NCBI GenBank assembly: GCA_905182535.1 | Contig: CAJJBZ010000012.1 | Span: 1-64,000 of the forward strand | Reading direction: 5' to 3' | Source: an uncultured Planktomarina sp. | GTDB lineage: Bacteria > Pseudomonadota > Alphaproteobacteria > Rhodobacterales > Rhodobacteraceae | DNA length: 64,000 nt | Shown: piece by piece, positions 49,529 through 58,775 of the stretch | Numbering within the stretch: the first letter of the stretch is position 1 | How the letters are laid out: every line of letters starts with the position of its first letter | The notes under the pieces: generated by a model | The model's database searches: none | The model's input: only the letters and a program-made list of their open reading frames with translations | What the model was told of the DNA's origin: nothing | Made by a program: the position numbers and the translations under genes

Positions 49529-50328
49529 CTGATTATCTGTGGGCGATAACGCAACCGTGGCCGCGCATCTTTTGGGAGGTGGCGGTTTAGTCGCTTATTG
49601 ATTATTCCAAATAGACCAATGATCACGAGTGTGAGAAGTATAAAATAGAAGGCTAGAATTGGGTAGGCCACAAAGGGGTTGAAGGTCTTATCGGCAAAGT
49701 ATCTTGCATAGTATAATGCATCGCCACGCTGTTGCCATGCTGGGAACCCGGAAAAGAAAACCAGCGTAGTGGCATGAAACAGAAAAATAGCCTCATTCAC
49801 ATATGCGGGCCAGGCCAGCCGCATAGTCGTGGGCCAAATAATTCGAATGAACTTGTTCCAGCCAGAAAGGCCATATGCATCAGCTGCCTCGACCTCACCC
49901 TTAGGAATGGAGCGTAGCGCCCCATAAAAAATTTCTGCTGAGTAGGCGGCAGTATTCAGAATAAGAACTACTAGTGCGCCCACCTGTGCGGCCGTGAGCC
50001 AAGGCAAAATTCCTTTTTGTTTAAGGCGCAGAAAAATAAAATAGGCCAAGAAAAATTGGATAAATAGGGGAGAACCCCTAAATATCAAAATAAACCACTC
50101 TGCGGGTTTGCGAATCGTCGCACGCGGACTTGCCTTGGCTAGGGCCACCCCATTGGCGATAATAAACCCAATCAAAAGTGCGACAGCACCAAAGTAGATA
50201 TTCCAGAGCATGCCTGAGCCAATCAGCGTGAAATGCTGGCAAAGGGTAAACTCAGTTTTAGGCAGTAGCCGAGCCCCATATCCAAGTGAGCGAAGCCCGT
50301 AATCTATAATTGTTTGTGTACAGCTCAT
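49525..50328 (-). CDS. ABC transporter permease (polar amino acid / HisM-like)
   Basis: A 267-residue permease with about five to six membrane segments and the EAA loop region EVEAADAYGLSGWNKFIRIIWP for contacting the ATPase. FRGSPLFIQFFLAYFIFLRL is typical of the HisM/GlnP family. It pairs with the permease upstream, overlapping it by four bases. Substrate is probably a polar or basic amino acid or an amine. Confidence 0.87.
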   Translation of the reverse strand: MSCTQTIIDYGLRSLGYGARLLPKTEFTLCQHFTLIGSGMLWNIYFGAVALLIGFIIANGVALAKASPRATIRKPAEWFILIFRGSPLFIQFFLAYFIFLRLKQKGILPWLTAAQVGALVVLILNTAAYSAEIFYGALRSIPKGEVEAADAYGLSGWNKFIRIIWPTTMRLAWPAYVNEAIFLFHATTLVFFSGFPAWQQRGDALYYARYFADKTFNPFVAYPILAFYFILLTLVIIGLFGIINKRLNRHLPKDARPRLRYRPQIIR

Positions 50329-51206
50329 GCGTCACTTCCTAGGATGCCTTGCCCATGGGAAAGCCGTTTTGTCAGCCGCTCAAGAATGACTTCGGAAATT
50401 TTAGTGAAGGCCAAGTAGAACACCATCAGAAATAAAAAGTAGTACATTCGCAAATCACCATGTGGATAGGCGGAGAATTTGGCCAGTTGGGTACCACCAA
50501 GCTCACGTGCCCAATAGACTATATCTTCAATGCCGAGCAGGAAAAGAAGGGGAGTGGCTTTAATCAAAACCATCCAAAGATTTGAGAGGCCTGGTAGTGC
50601 ATAAATCCACATTTGTGGGACTAATATACGCCAAAAAATTTGTCTTTTGTTCATGCCGTAGGATTGGCCAGTTTCTATTTGCGCTTTTGGAACGGCGCGC
50701 ATTGCGCCGTGGATTACATTTGCCGCAAATGCTCCAAAGACAATTGTAAACGTTAGGACAGCCGTGAAGAACCCATAGATCTCATGCACATATTGTTCAG
50801 CTGTTCCTAATGGTAGCTTGGCAGCTTTACACACAATGAAATCGCTTCCCTGACGGATCGGTTCGGACCAATTGGGGCAAAAAGCTTGGTGCCGCAACCA
50901 CTCAAACCCTTGGTCTAATGCAATTACAAAGAAAAGAAAAAATGCTATGTCGGGAACACCTCTTACGATTGATATGTATGCTTTTCCTATCCACCGTAAT
51001 AAAAAAAGTTGGGACTGGGCTAATATTGCCCCCCCGAAACCAAATATAAGAGCCGTAGGTCCGGTAATGGCGAGCAGACCTAATACCGTCCCAAATGAAT
51101 AATAAAACAGAAAGTGTTTGCCCGTGGTGAGGTAGCAGCTAAGCCACGCAAAACTTGCAAGAGCACTTGGATCTGAGCAGAAGCTAAAAATCTTATAAAC
51201 CCCCAA
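50325..51206 (-). CDS. ABC transporter permease (polar amino acid / HisQ-like)
   Basis: A 293-residue inner-membrane permease, longer than HisQ because of a large insert between helices (GFEWLRHQAFCPNWSEPIRQGSDFIVCKAAKLPLG) that contains two cysteines. The EAA loop is RAVPKAQIETGQSYGMNKRQIFWRILVPQ and the family mark IVRGVPDIAFFLFF. The pair with the next permease forms a heterodimer. A hairpin precedes it, which would lower its expression relative to the receptor. Confidence 0.85.
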   Translation of the reverse strand: MGVYKIFSFCSDPSALASFAWLSCYLTTGKHFLFYYSFGTVLGLLAITGPTALIFGFGGAILAQSQLFLLRWIGKAYISIVRGVPDIAFFLFFVIALDQGFEWLRHQAFCPNWSEPIRQGSDFIVCKAAKLPLGTAEQYVHEIYGFFTAVLTFTIVFGAFAANVIHGAMRAVPKAQIETGQSYGMNKRQIFWRILVPQMWIYALPGLSNLWMVLIKATPLLFLLGIEDIVYWARELGGTQLAKFSAYPHGDLRMYYFLFLMVFYLAFTKISEVILERLTKRLSHGQGILGSDA

Positions 51207-51259
51207 CAGTTTTGCTATTTTGTGACCTGATAAGTGTAATTAAAAAGTACCCAAAAGGA

Positions 51260-51284
51260 GGGGCAAAGATTAACTCTTCGCCCC
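51260..51284 (-). terminator. Intra-operon hairpin after the solute-binding-protein gene
   Basis: On the minus strand GGGGCGAAG pairs with CTTTGCCCC (one G-T pair) over a seven-base loop, followed by TCCTTTT. It lies between the binding protein (ends 51301) and the permeases (51206), the usual place for partial termination that makes more receptor than membrane subunits. Confidence 0.65.
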
Positions 51285-51300
51285 CCAGTAACAATTGGAT

Positions 51301-52020
51301 TTATGGAAATGGTTGGCCCACTTCCCATTTGACGATCAGAGCGTTCAGCGTTCCGTCCGCCTTCATTGATTTAATTGCAGCGCTGAACTTATCGCGCAAG
51401 TCATTATCAGATTCGCGCACCCCCATGCCCACACCGCCACCGATGAATTCCTGTTTGTCTAGCAGTACTAAGCCTGCATCTTCTGCAGCTATTGGTGCCA
51501 CATAATTCAAATCTGCTAAAACGGCATCTGCTTCACCATTTCTGACGGCAGAAATTGTCTCTTCAGGTGTTGCAAATTCAACTAAAGTAACTCCGGGTAA
51601 TGCCGCAGCAAAAGCAGCCTGGATCGTGTTGACCTGAGCCGCGATAACGGCTCCGGACAGATTAACATCAGCTGAGAGGGCGACGTAGGCAGATGGTTCA
51701 GGTAGCGTATACTCTTCTGTAAAATCGATTACGGTATCACGCTCGGCGGTGACTGACATACCGGCTATAATGGTATCATAGTTACCAGACACTAGATTTG
51801 GGATTATGCTATCCCAATCATTTACAACCCACTCACATGTAAGGGCCGCACGTTCGCAAAGCTCGTCACCTAATTCGCGTTCAAAGCCATCAACTTCACC
51901 AGCGTCATTGATAAAATTATATGGTGGGTACGCACCCTCTGTACCCATACGGACGGTGTCGGCAAAAGACATGCCCGCAGCAAGTGCCAATGCGGCAGTA
52001 GTTAAGATCAGCTTATTCAT
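51301..52020 (-). CDS. Periplasmic polar amino acid-binding protein (HisJ/ArtJ-like)
   Basis: A 239-residue SBP family 3 protein. The signal peptide is MNKLILTTAALALAAGMSFA, then mature DTVRMGTEGAYPPYNFINDAG, the family start. GYDTIIAGMSVTAERDTVIDFTEEY is the ligand-loop region. The ligand may be an opine, amino acid or amine; not decidable here. It lies between ATPase and permeases. Confidence 0.9.
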   Translation of the reverse strand: MNKLILTTAALALAAGMSFADTVRMGTEGAYPPYNFINDAGEVDGFERELGDELCERAALTCEWVVNDWDSIIPNLVSGNYDTIIAGMSVTAERDTVIDFTEEYTLPEPSAYVALSADVNLSGAVIAAQVNTIQAAFAAALPGVTLVEFATPEETISAVRNGEADAVLADLNYVAPIAAEDAGLVLLDKQEFIGGGVGMGVRESDNDLRDKFSAAIKSMKADGTLNALIVKWEVGQPFP

Positions 52021-52053
52021 GGTTATCTCCCTAAGATGAGTGGCTGAGTGGTT

Positions 52054-52827
52054 TTAGGCCACAGCAGCTAAAAATTGCTGGAGCCGTTGTGATTTCGGAG
52101 CGCCAAATATAGCGCTGGGTGATCCTTCTTCTTCTACCAAACCTTGGTGTAAAAAGATAATATGGTCTGCCACATCGCGGGCCAGGGCCATGTCGTGTGT
52201 AACAATCAACATTGTTCGGCCCTCAGACGCAAGGTTCTTAATAACACGAACAACTTCTTGTTCAAGTTCGGGGTCAAGTGCAGATGTAGGCTCATCAAAT
52301 AATAGAGCTTGCGGCTCCATGGCGAGCGCTCTGGCAATTGCTGCGCGTTGCTGCTGCCCACCTGAAAGTTGCGCCGGATACGCATCACACTTCTCGCTAA
52401 TCCCCACTTTTTCCAATAGCGCGCGCGCGCGCGCCTCAACGTCTGCCTTGTCTTGCTTCAGTACGGTGACTGGAGCCTCCATCACATTTTGTAAAATTGT
52501 CATGTGGGCCCAGAGATTAAACTGCTGAAATACCATGGATAGATTGGTTCTTAATCTGGCCACTTGGGATGCATCTGAGGGCCGTCGATTATGACCTGAG
52601 CCCTGCCACTTTACCGGTTCCCCTTGAAAGTGGATCGATCCCTCTTGGCTAGTTTCAAGCATGTTGCAGCAGCGAAGCAAAGTAGATTTTCCAGAACCTG
52701 ATGATCCAATAAGGGCTACCACACTGCCACTTTTGGCTGTGATGTCTATACCCTTAAGAACCTGCAAATCGCCATACGCTTTGTGAAGTCCTTTGATCTC
52801 AATCACAGAGGTGTCATTATCCAGCAT
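52054..52827 (-). CDS. ABC transporter ATP-binding protein (HisP-like)
   Basis: A 257-residue ABC ATPase. Walker A is GSSGSGKSTLLRC, signature LSGGQQQRAAIARAL, Walker B LLFDEPTSALDPE and the H-loop VTHDMA. It is the first gene of the transporter and, apparently, of the whole amine cluster. I use ATG at 52827; a TTG five codons upstream is possible. An in-frame GC dinucleotide run encodes the ARARA segment. Confidence 0.9.
   Translation of the reverse strand: MLDNDTSVIEIKGLHKAYGDLQVLKGIDITAKSGSVVALIGSSGSGKSTLLRCCNMLETSQEGSIHFQGEPVKWQGSGHNRRPSDASQVARLRTNLSMVFQQFNLWAHMTILQNVMEAPVTVLKQDKADVEARARALLEKVGISEKCDAYPAQLSGGQQQRAAIARALAMEPQALLFDEPTSALDPELEQEVVRVIKNLASEGRTMLIVTHDMALARDVADHIIFLHQGLVEEEGSPSAIFGAPKSQRLQQFLAAVA
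52419..52434. repeat. (GC)8 dinucleotide tract inside the ABC ATPase gene
   Basis: Sixteen consecutive GC bases between AATA and CTC, coding for alternating Ala and Arg. A tract of this kind is prone to slippage, yet the frame is intact here. Confidence 0.6.
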
Positions 52828-52904
52828 AGATATCCCAATCAAATTTTAAAGATACTAGGCCGCGGAAGTCGGTTCACACAATCTAAAAGCGGCATTCGGA
52901 TGAA

Positions 52905-53621
52905 TTATGGGGCAGGCGGAAGGGGTATTTGTAAATATTTGTCTGCTTTTATGTCGACTAGACCAAAAATTTGCAGAGTTTTGCGATCTTTTTGGTCTAG
53001 TGAGAGAATCGCTTGATTTAAACTTTTCCTCAGGCTGCCCATGTCTTGGGTAAGTCTGGTGATATAAGGTAATGTTGGAGTTTCGGGTGTTGTGGTTAGA
53101 ATGGTGAGTTGGGACATTCTATCGGAATCGCGTAATAAAAATTTCCAAGTGAGCGCATCAATGGCTGCTATGTCAGCCTTACCGTCAATTAATGCCTCTG
53201 CAGAGGCAGCATGCCCGCCAGTTTGTATTTGAGATGTACCGGTGATGCCTATGGATTGTGGTGCTGCCCAGCCAGATTGTGACAGCGGATCATTATAGGC
53301 TAAAACAAAGTTATTAGCCGCAAGGTCGGGCGCTGAACCTTTGCGGGCCAGGATGACTGAATGGTAATGGCCTGGTGCGCAGTTGGGAATCTGGTTGTCA
53401 GGGGTCGCCACCAGCTGCACCAATCCATGTAATTTTGCGCGAAATGGTAGACCACAGGTTTGGGATAAAAACAGTGCCGGGCTCAGCCACTCGGCCATAA
53501 GATTATCTCCCGGAAAGGACAGCTCAGGAGCGGTGGGTACAAGATCTTGAAAGACCTGCCACAAGCGCAGATGTGCTGAGCGGTTGGCTGGCACATCATA
53601 CATGGGCAGATGCGCAAACAA
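52905..53621 (-). CDS. PhnD-like phosphate/phosphonate-type substrate-binding protein
   Basis: A 238-residue PhnD-family periplasmic-binding fold without an obvious signal peptide. MYDVPANRSAHLRLWQVFQDL opens the chain, and SIGITGTSQIQTGGHAASAEALIDGKADIAAIDALTW is the PhnD-like ligand region. The open frame starts with TTG at 53621 directly after the TerB stop; ATG at 53603 is an alternative. No phosphonate transporter genes are near, so it may be a stand-alone binding protein. Confidence 0.7.
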   Translation of the reverse strand: MFAHLPMYDVPANRSAHLRLWQVFQDLVPTAPELSFPGDNLMAEWLSPALFLSQTCGLPFRAKLHGLVQLVATPDNQIPNCAPGHYHSVILARKGSAPDLAANNFVLAYNDPLSQSGWAAPQSIGITGTSQIQTGGHAASAEALIDGKADIAAIDALTWKFLLRDSDRMSQLTILTTTPETPTLPYITRLTQDMGSLRKSLNQAILSLDQKDRKTLQIFGLVDIKADKYLQIPLPPAP

Positions 53622-53626
53622 GGTCT

Positions 53627-54046
53627 TTAGGCCTGTTGGCGGGCGATAGCGCTGTCGCGGTCATTCACGCCTAGCAGGCTAGCCAAAAGACGCATCAATG
53701 CATCTTCTTCATGGTCGCGTTCTCCGTCTGCCAAAACCACCTGCCAAAGAGCTCGGACCACGTCGAAACGATCGTCATAAGGGACTGCTTCTTTAATGGC
53801 GCGGGTAAAGCGTACGGTATCAGGAGCATCTGCTTCCAAGGCTTCAGCTTGCAGGCGTAGCGACGTGGCCTGGTCAGCGGTCAGGTCATAAAGTACTGAT
53901 AAAACTGCATCGATCCGCTCACATTCCGCCACGGCGTAATCATCATCAGATTTTGCTATCCGCACCATTACAGCTGCCATAGCTTGACGCGCAGTGATCT
54001 CGCTAGTTTCATTACTAGGCTTACGTGAAAATAGGTTTGCAAACAT
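53627..54046 (-). CDS. TerB family tellurite-resistance-like protein
   Basis: A 139-residue TerB domain protein: MAAVMVRIAKSDDDYAVAE and VVLADGERDHEEDALM are the two acidic repeats. ATG at 54046 follows GGAGG. No terA, terC or terD gene is nearby, so a direct role in tellurite resistance is doubtful. It lies five bases before the PhnD-like gene. Confidence 0.82.
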   Translation of the reverse strand: MFANLFSRKPSNETSEITARQAMAAVMVRIAKSDDDYAVAECERIDAVLSVLYDLTADQATSLRLQAEALEADAPDTVRFTRAIKEAVPYDDRFDVVRALWQVVLADGERDHEEDALMRLLASLLGVNDRDSAIARQQA

Positions 54047-54087
54047 ATTAGCCTCCATTTTTTGTTGGGTTCGATACCAGCGCTAAA

Positions 54088-54381
54088 TTAGCCGTCATAC
54101 CCTTCGACGATTACTATATCAGCCTCTGAAACGACTTCTCTGATTGCCTTGGCATCTTGGTAGGCCTCACTAGCGTAACACTCTTGTGCGGCTTGAAGAC
54201 TAGGGAACTCAATCACAATCGTGCGGGGTCGCAGGCTGCCTTCAGGGAATTCTGCCGAGCCGGCTCTGACCAAGAATTTTGCACCGTGAGCCCTCAGCGT
54301 TGTCGCCGCGGCGACTTTGTAGGCTTCGTATGCAACCACATCAGTGATCTGATTGTGAGCTATCCAATATCCTTTGGCCAC
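54088..54381 (-). CDS. DUF1330 domain protein
   Basis: A 97-residue DUF1330 protein (dimeric ferredoxin-like fold), starting VAKGYWIAHNQITDV with a GTG codon at 54381; AAGGA lies nine bases upstream. Motifs FLVRAGSAEFPEGSLRPRTIVIEFPS match. It probably binds a small molecule; function unknown. It starts 32 bases after pyrG on the same strand. Confidence 0.85.
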   Translation of the reverse strand: MAKGYWIAHNQITDVVAYEAYKVAAATTLRAHGAKFLVRAGSAEFPEGSLRPRTIVIEFPSLQAAQECYASEAYQDAKAIREVVSEADIVIVEGYDG

Positions 54382-54413
54382 GGCTGTATTCCTTTTTCTT
54401 GTGCTGGGCTTTC

Positions 54414-56057
54414 TCAGACCAAACGGCTCATATCTTTTGCAGCCCGCACAAAGTCGCGGAACAATGGGTGCGGATCGAAGGGCTTGGATTTCAGCTCGGG
54501 GTGAAACTGAACTCCGATAAACCATGGGTGATCTTTAACTTCAACAATCTCAGGCAAGCGGCCATCTGGTGACATCCCAGAAAAGATTAATCCCTTTTCT
54601 TCAAGCTGCTCACGGAATTTTATATCAACTTCATAGCGGTGTCTGTGGCGTTCTTCGATCGAGGTGCTGGCGTAGATTTTGGCGACCAGTGAGTCCGCGT
54701 TGAGGGCTGCATTATACGCACCCAGACGCATGGTGCCGCCTTGGTCATCAGATTCTTTGCGCCGCACCTTGTGATTGCCCTGGACCCATTCTTTCAGGTG
54801 ATAGACAACTGGCGTGAAGCGTTTTTTTCCGGGCTCATGATCAAACTCTTCGGAGCCTGCATCTGGCACATTAATTAAGTTGCGTGCAGCTTCTATGACG
54901 GCCATTTGCATGCCAAGGCAGATGCCCAGATAGGGCACTTTGCGTTCGCGTGCAAATTGCGCAGCTTTAATTTTACCTTCGGTGCCACGTTCGCCAAAAC
55001 CGCCTGGAACTAAGATGGCGTGGAAGCCCTCCAGATGAGGGGCGGCGTCTTCGTGATCAAACACTTCGGCATCCACCCATTCGACATTCACTTTGACGCG
55101 GTTGGACATGCCGCCATGGGTGAGCGCTTCTTTGATCGATTTATAAGCGTCTTCGAGCTGTGTGTATTTTCCAACAATTGCGATTTTGACTTCGCCTTCA
55201 GGGTTGTTGACCCGGTCTTGCACGTCTTCCCATTTACTTAATTCGGGCTTGGGAGCCGGTGAAATTCCAAAGGCGTCGAGCACTGCTTGGTCTAAGCCTT
55301 GAGCGTGATAGGCCAAGGGAGCTTCATAGATAGATTTGAGATCATAAGCTGCAACGACAGACTCTTTACGGACATTACAAAACAAAGCAATTTTTGCACG
55401 CTCTTTTTCTGGGATTGGGTGCTCTGATCGGCACACAAGGATATCGGGCGCAATCCCTATGGATTGTAATTCTTTTACGCTGTGTTGCGTGGGCTTAGTT
55501 TTTAGTTCCCCGCTAGCAGCAAGATAGGGCAGCAACGTAAGGTGCATGAAAATACACTCACCGCGGGGCTTGTCGTGGGCAAACTGTCTGATGGCTTCAA
55601 AAAACGGTAGGCCTTCGATATCCCCCACAGTGCCACCAATTTCGCAGAGCATGAAATCTACTTCATCATCCCCTACCTTAAGAAACTCTTTAATTTCATT
55701 AGTCACATGGGGCACAACTTGGATGGTTTTGCCGAGGTAATCACCCCTGCGTTCTTTTTCTAATACAGTAGAATAGATCCTACCTGAGGACACAGAATCA
55801 GTCATCCGAGCTGCAACGCCAGTGAAACGCTCGTAGTGGCCTAAATCTAGATCGGTTTCTGCGCCATCATCGGTAACAAAAACCTCGCCATGTTCGAAGG
55901 GAGACATAGTACCAGGATCAACATTCAAGTAGGGATCAAGCTTTCGCAGCCGGACTGAAAATCCACGGGCTTGGAGCAATGCGCCTAGCGCCGCAGAGGC
56001 TAAACCCTTGCCGAGAGATGAAACAACACCACCGGTAACAAATACATAACGCGCCAT
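54414..56057 (-). CDS. pyrG: CTP synthase
   Basis: A 547-residue enzyme amidating UTP to CTP. The N-terminal synthetase domain starts [29 protein letters not shown] (two parts) with [13 protein letters not shown]; the C-terminal glutaminase has [16 protein letters not shown] (nucleophile C) and VQFHPEL (His). Full length. secG lies upstream with a strong hairpin between. Confidence 0.96.
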   Translation of the reverse strand: MARYVFVTGGVVSSLGKGLASAALGALLQARGFSVRLRKLDPYLNVDPGTMSPFEHGEVFVTDDGAETDLDLGHYERFTGVAARMTDSVSSGRIYSTVLEKERRGDYLGKTIQVVPHVTNEIKEFLKVGDDEVDFMLCEIGGTVGDIEGLPFFEAIRQFAHDKPRGECIFMHLTLLPYLAASGELKTKPTQHSVKELQSIGIAPDILVCRSEHPIPEKERAKIALFCNVRKESVVAAYDLKSIYEAPLAYHAQGLDQAVLDAFGISPAPKPELSKWEDVQDRVNNPEGEVKIAIVGKYTQLEDAYKSIKEALTHGGMSNRVKVNVEWVDAEVFDHEDAAPHLEGFHAILVPGGFGERGTEGKIKAAQFARERKVPYLGICLGMQMAVIEAARNLINVPDAGSEEFDHEPGKKRFTPVVYHLKEWVQGNHKVRRKESDDQGGTMRLGAYNAALNADSLVAKIYASTSIEERHRHRYEVDIKFREQLEEKGLIFSGMSPDGRLPEIVEVKDHPWFIGVQFHPELKSKPFDPHPLFRDFVRAAKDMSRLV

Positions 56058-56100
56058 AAAAAAGGGTCCCCGTGTTTCGAATTTTGGTAAGAAAATTCCA

Positions 56101-56143
56101 CCTCACCACGGGATTAAAGTCTTAACGACTTCGTGGTGATTCT
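56101..56143 (-). terminator. Hairpin between secG and pyrG
   Basis: TCACCACG (56103-56110) pairs with CGTGGTGA (56132-56139), and inside it AAGTC pairs with GACTT over a five-base loop. A T-rich stretch follows on the minus strand. It may end the secG transcript or attenuate entry into pyrG. Confidence 0.5.
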
Positions 56144-56205
56144 GCAATCTCAAGATCAATATAGAGCGGCTAAAATTAGCTTAGCCGCAATATTTAGGGA
56201 CCCTG

Positions 56206-56556
56206 TTAATCAGCGACGGGCAGGAGAGGCGCAGAGTCTCCGGCCGATGGTGGCAATAGGTCTTCGGCACTTGGACCGTCAATTTGTTCTGTGGCTGGCA
56301 TCAATTGATCAAGGACTGAGCTACCAGATGATTTCTGAACTTGCAGAATTGTTAGGCCGAGTGAGGTGCAAATAAATGCAATAGCGAGGATCCAAGTGAG
56401 CTTTGTCATCGCTGAAGCCGCCGCACGACCTGACATCGCGCCGCCACCGCCACCGCCGCCAATACCCAGGCCACCACCTTCTGAACGCTGCAAAAGGACG
56501 AGGCCAATCAAAGTGACGGCCAAAAGAAGGTGGATGATTAAGACGACGTTTTGCAT
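56206..56556 (-). CDS. secG: Preprotein translocase subunit SecG
   Basis: A 116-residue SecG with two membrane helices (residues about 3-20 and 52-72) and a glycine-rich loop GGGLGIGGGGGGGAMSGRAAAS between. It aids SecYEG channel function. The C-terminal tail after residue 75 is acidic and proline-containing. The N-terminal MQNVVLIIHLLLAVTLIGLVLLQRSE matches the family well. Confidence 0.92.
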   Translation of the reverse strand: MQNVVLIIHLLLAVTLIGLVLLQRSEGGGLGIGGGGGGGAMSGRAAASAMTKLTWILAIAFICTSLGLTILQVQKSSGSSVLDQLMPATEQIDGPSAEDLLPPSAGDSAPLLPVAD

Positions 56557-56862
56557 GCGATTTTCCCAGTTCAGATCAGTGGCTATTTAAGGAAGGATAA
56601 CCTATTTGCCAAGTGAAAACCTAAGTATTGTGGTTTCTGGTATCAAGTTAGGGTCAAAAAACTTCTTAAGTGGTGCTTGCAATAGGCCCCTGCACTGTGC
56701 CGTCCCCCAACCCCAAGTTAAAATTTAGTTGATTTTAATGATATTTGGTGCAACTTTTTGGTAATTCAGCTCATCCACGTCCCGCATGAACTTAGTAGTT
56801 TCCCTTAGTTAATATCCCAGCTATACCGCCCACGTTTTGATCCGATCGAAAGAGGATAAGTT
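56557..56862. other. 306-base divergent intergenic region between secG and purA
   Basis: Contains promoters of both genes presumably. A C-rich segment (about 56686-56713) interrupts otherwise AT-rich DNA. I find no ORF or structured RNA I can name. Confidence 0.45.
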
Positions 56863-58155
56863 ATGGCCAATGTTGTTGTAGTGGGTACCCAATGGGGTGA
56901 CGAAGGCAAAGGCAAGATTGTCGATTGGCTTTCTGAGCGCGCTGATGTGATCGCGCGTTTCCAAGGAGGTCATAATGCAGGTCATACCCTTGTGATCGGT
57001 GAGGAGGTATACAAACTTCATGCTTTGCCCTCGGGAGTTGTGCGCGGCGGCAAGCTCTCGGTAATTGGTAATGGCGTAGTTTTGGATCCTTGGCACCTTA
57101 TTAAAGAGATTGATGGCATCCGTAAGCAAGGCGTAAATATCACGCCTGAAAATCTGATGATTGCCGAAAATACCCCTCTAATTTTGCCATATCACGGCGA
57201 GCTGGACCGGGCCCGTGAGGGCCAGGTTACTATAGCCAAGATTGGTACTACTGGGCGTGGCATTGGCCCTTGCTACGAAGATAAAGTAGGCCGCCGAGTC
57301 ATCCGCGTTGCTGATTTAGCCGATGACGCCACTCTTGAATTGCGTATTGATCGAGCTCTGCTGCATCATGATCCATTGCGCAAGGGTCTTGGCCTTGAGC
57401 CTGTGGATCGGGTTGAACTGCTCGGGGCGCTGCGGGCTATTGCTGCGGAAATTCTACCCTATGCTGCGCCAGTGTGGAAGGTGTTGAACGAAAAGCGCCG
57501 TGCTGGAAAACGAATTTTGTTTGAGGGGGCTCAAGGTGCGTTGCTAGATATCGATTTTGGCACATACCCCTTCGTGACTTCTTCTAATGTTATTGCTGGC
57601 CAAGCCGCAACAGGCACTGGCATTGGCCCTGGTGCGATTGATTATGTCTTAGGAATAACAAAGGCCTATACAACTCGGGTGGGTGAGGGCCCTTTTCCGA
57701 CAGAACTTGACGATGCTGATGGCCAGAGCCTTGGCGAACGTGGCCATGAATTTGGTACAACAACAGGGCGTAAGCGACGTTGTGGTTGGTTTGATGCCTG
57801 TTTGGTCCGCCAGACCTGTGCAACATCAGGTGTTAACGGGATTTCGTTGACCAAGCTGGACGTACTTGATGGGTTCAAAGAACTGAAAATCTGCGTTGGC
57901 TATGATTTAGACGGAAAACGGTTGGACTATTTGCCAACGGCAGCGGATCAACAAGCGCGTGTCACGCCGATTTATGAAACTATTGACGGCTGGTCCGACA
58001 GCACAGCTGGAGCCCGTTCCTGGGCTGAATTGCCGGCGCAGGCAATCAAATACGTGCGCCGTATTGAAGAGTTGATTGATTGCCCGGTCGCACTGGTTTC
58101 AACTTCACCAGAGCGCGAGGATACCATCCTCGTCACTGACCCGTTTGCTGACTGA
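56863..58155 (+). CDS. purA: Adenylosuccinate synthetase
   Basis: A 430-residue enzyme joining IMP and aspartate with [21 protein letters not shown] holds the catalytic Asp and the P-loop-like motif; [15 protein letters not shown] is the second family mark; [13 protein letters not shown] near residue 300. AGAGGA lies before the ATG. The stop overlaps the next gene by one base (TGATG). Confidence 0.96.
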   Translation: MANVVVVGTQWGDEGKGKIVDWLSERADVIARFQGGHNAGHTLVIGEEVYKLHALPSGVVRGGKLSVIGNGVVLDPWHLIKEIDGIRKQGVNITPENLMIAENTPLILPYHGELDRAREGQVTIAKIGTTGRGIGPCYEDKVGRRVIRVADLADDATLELRIDRALLHHDPLRKGLGLEPVDRVELLGALRAIAAEILPYAAPVWKVLNEKRRAGKRILFEGAQGALLDIDFGTYPFVTSSNVIAGQAATGTGIGPGAIDYVLGITKAYTTRVGEGPFPTELDDADGQSLGERGHEFGTTTGRKRRCGWFDACLVRQTCATSGVNGISLTKLDVLDGFKELKICVGYDLDGKRLDYLPTAADQQARVTPIYETIDGWSDSTAGARSWAELPAQAIKYVRRIEELIDCPVALVSTSPEREDTILVTDPFAD

Positions 58156-58385
58156 TGGCCTTAAGTTATAAAGTACGCCGCCGCTGGTCGCTCATCATTT
58201 TAGTAATTGGCCTTCCAGTATATGCTATTGTTGCCGTTAGCTTGGTTGCAAAATTGCCTGCCTTGCCCAAAGTACTGGAATTTATAATGTATGTCGCGCT
58301 GGGCATCGGTTGGGTGTTTCCTTTGAAATTCGTGTTTCAGGGGATCGGGCAAGCGGATCCTGATTCAGGAGATGACAAAAACTAG
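58155..58385 (+). CDS. DUF2842 small membrane protein
   Basis: A 76-residue protein with two hydrophobic segments (about residues 13-33 and 42-60), typical of DUF2842, a family found next to purA in Rhodobacterales. Function unknown. One-base overlap with purA suggests co-translation. Confidence 0.83.
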   Translation: MALSYKVRRRWSLIILVIGLPVYAIVAVSLVAKLPALPKVLEFIMYVALGIGWVFPLKFVFQGIGQADPDSGDDKN

Positions 58386-58775
58386 TGTCTAAGCTTCATT
58401 TGGCACTACTGCTCCCTCTTTATACTATATATTAGCTTAAAGCTGTGTTTTCTGAAGCTGTTTTCCCATTTTTCTGCAAAGCTTTTTAATCGCGCTCGCA
58501 GCTGTCGGAATGGGACTTGTACTATGGGATATGGCTTTGCTGTATATTATCCACGCAAGGCAAACCTATTCTGGGCTGACCGTGGGCTATATCGAGGTTC
58601 GCCTGTTAGCTATTTGGTGACTAAATTATACCAAAGGATAATTGAAATAGGGCTGGTTGGGCATTTTTGAACATAATGAAATCACTAATTTGTGTCAAAT
58701 GGGATACATTATATTAGGGATTGGACTGCAAACTATAAATGCTAAATACTTGAATTTTAGTTCTGCTGTCGCCTA
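58386..58775. other. 390-base gap with an orphan 48-codon ORF
   Basis: Between DUF2842 and the thiamine pyrophosphokinase gene. The only coding candidate is 58524-58670 (see separate entry). A terminator is not clear. The rest is AT-rich with nothing I can identify. Confidence 0.5.
58524..58670 (+). CDS. Orphan 48-residue ORF, possibly a gene fragment
   Basis: MGYGFAVYYPRKANLFWADR followed by GLYRGSPVSYLVTKLYQRI and a short end. The composition (aromatic and charged residues balanced) looks protein-like, and the YRGSPVSYLV core looks like part of a structured domain, but I do not recognise the family. No clear ribosome binding site. It could be the remains of a larger gene whose ends are lost. 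Confidence 0.35.
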   Translation: MGYGFAVYYPRKANLFWADRGLYRGSPVSYLVTKLYQRIIEIGLVGHF

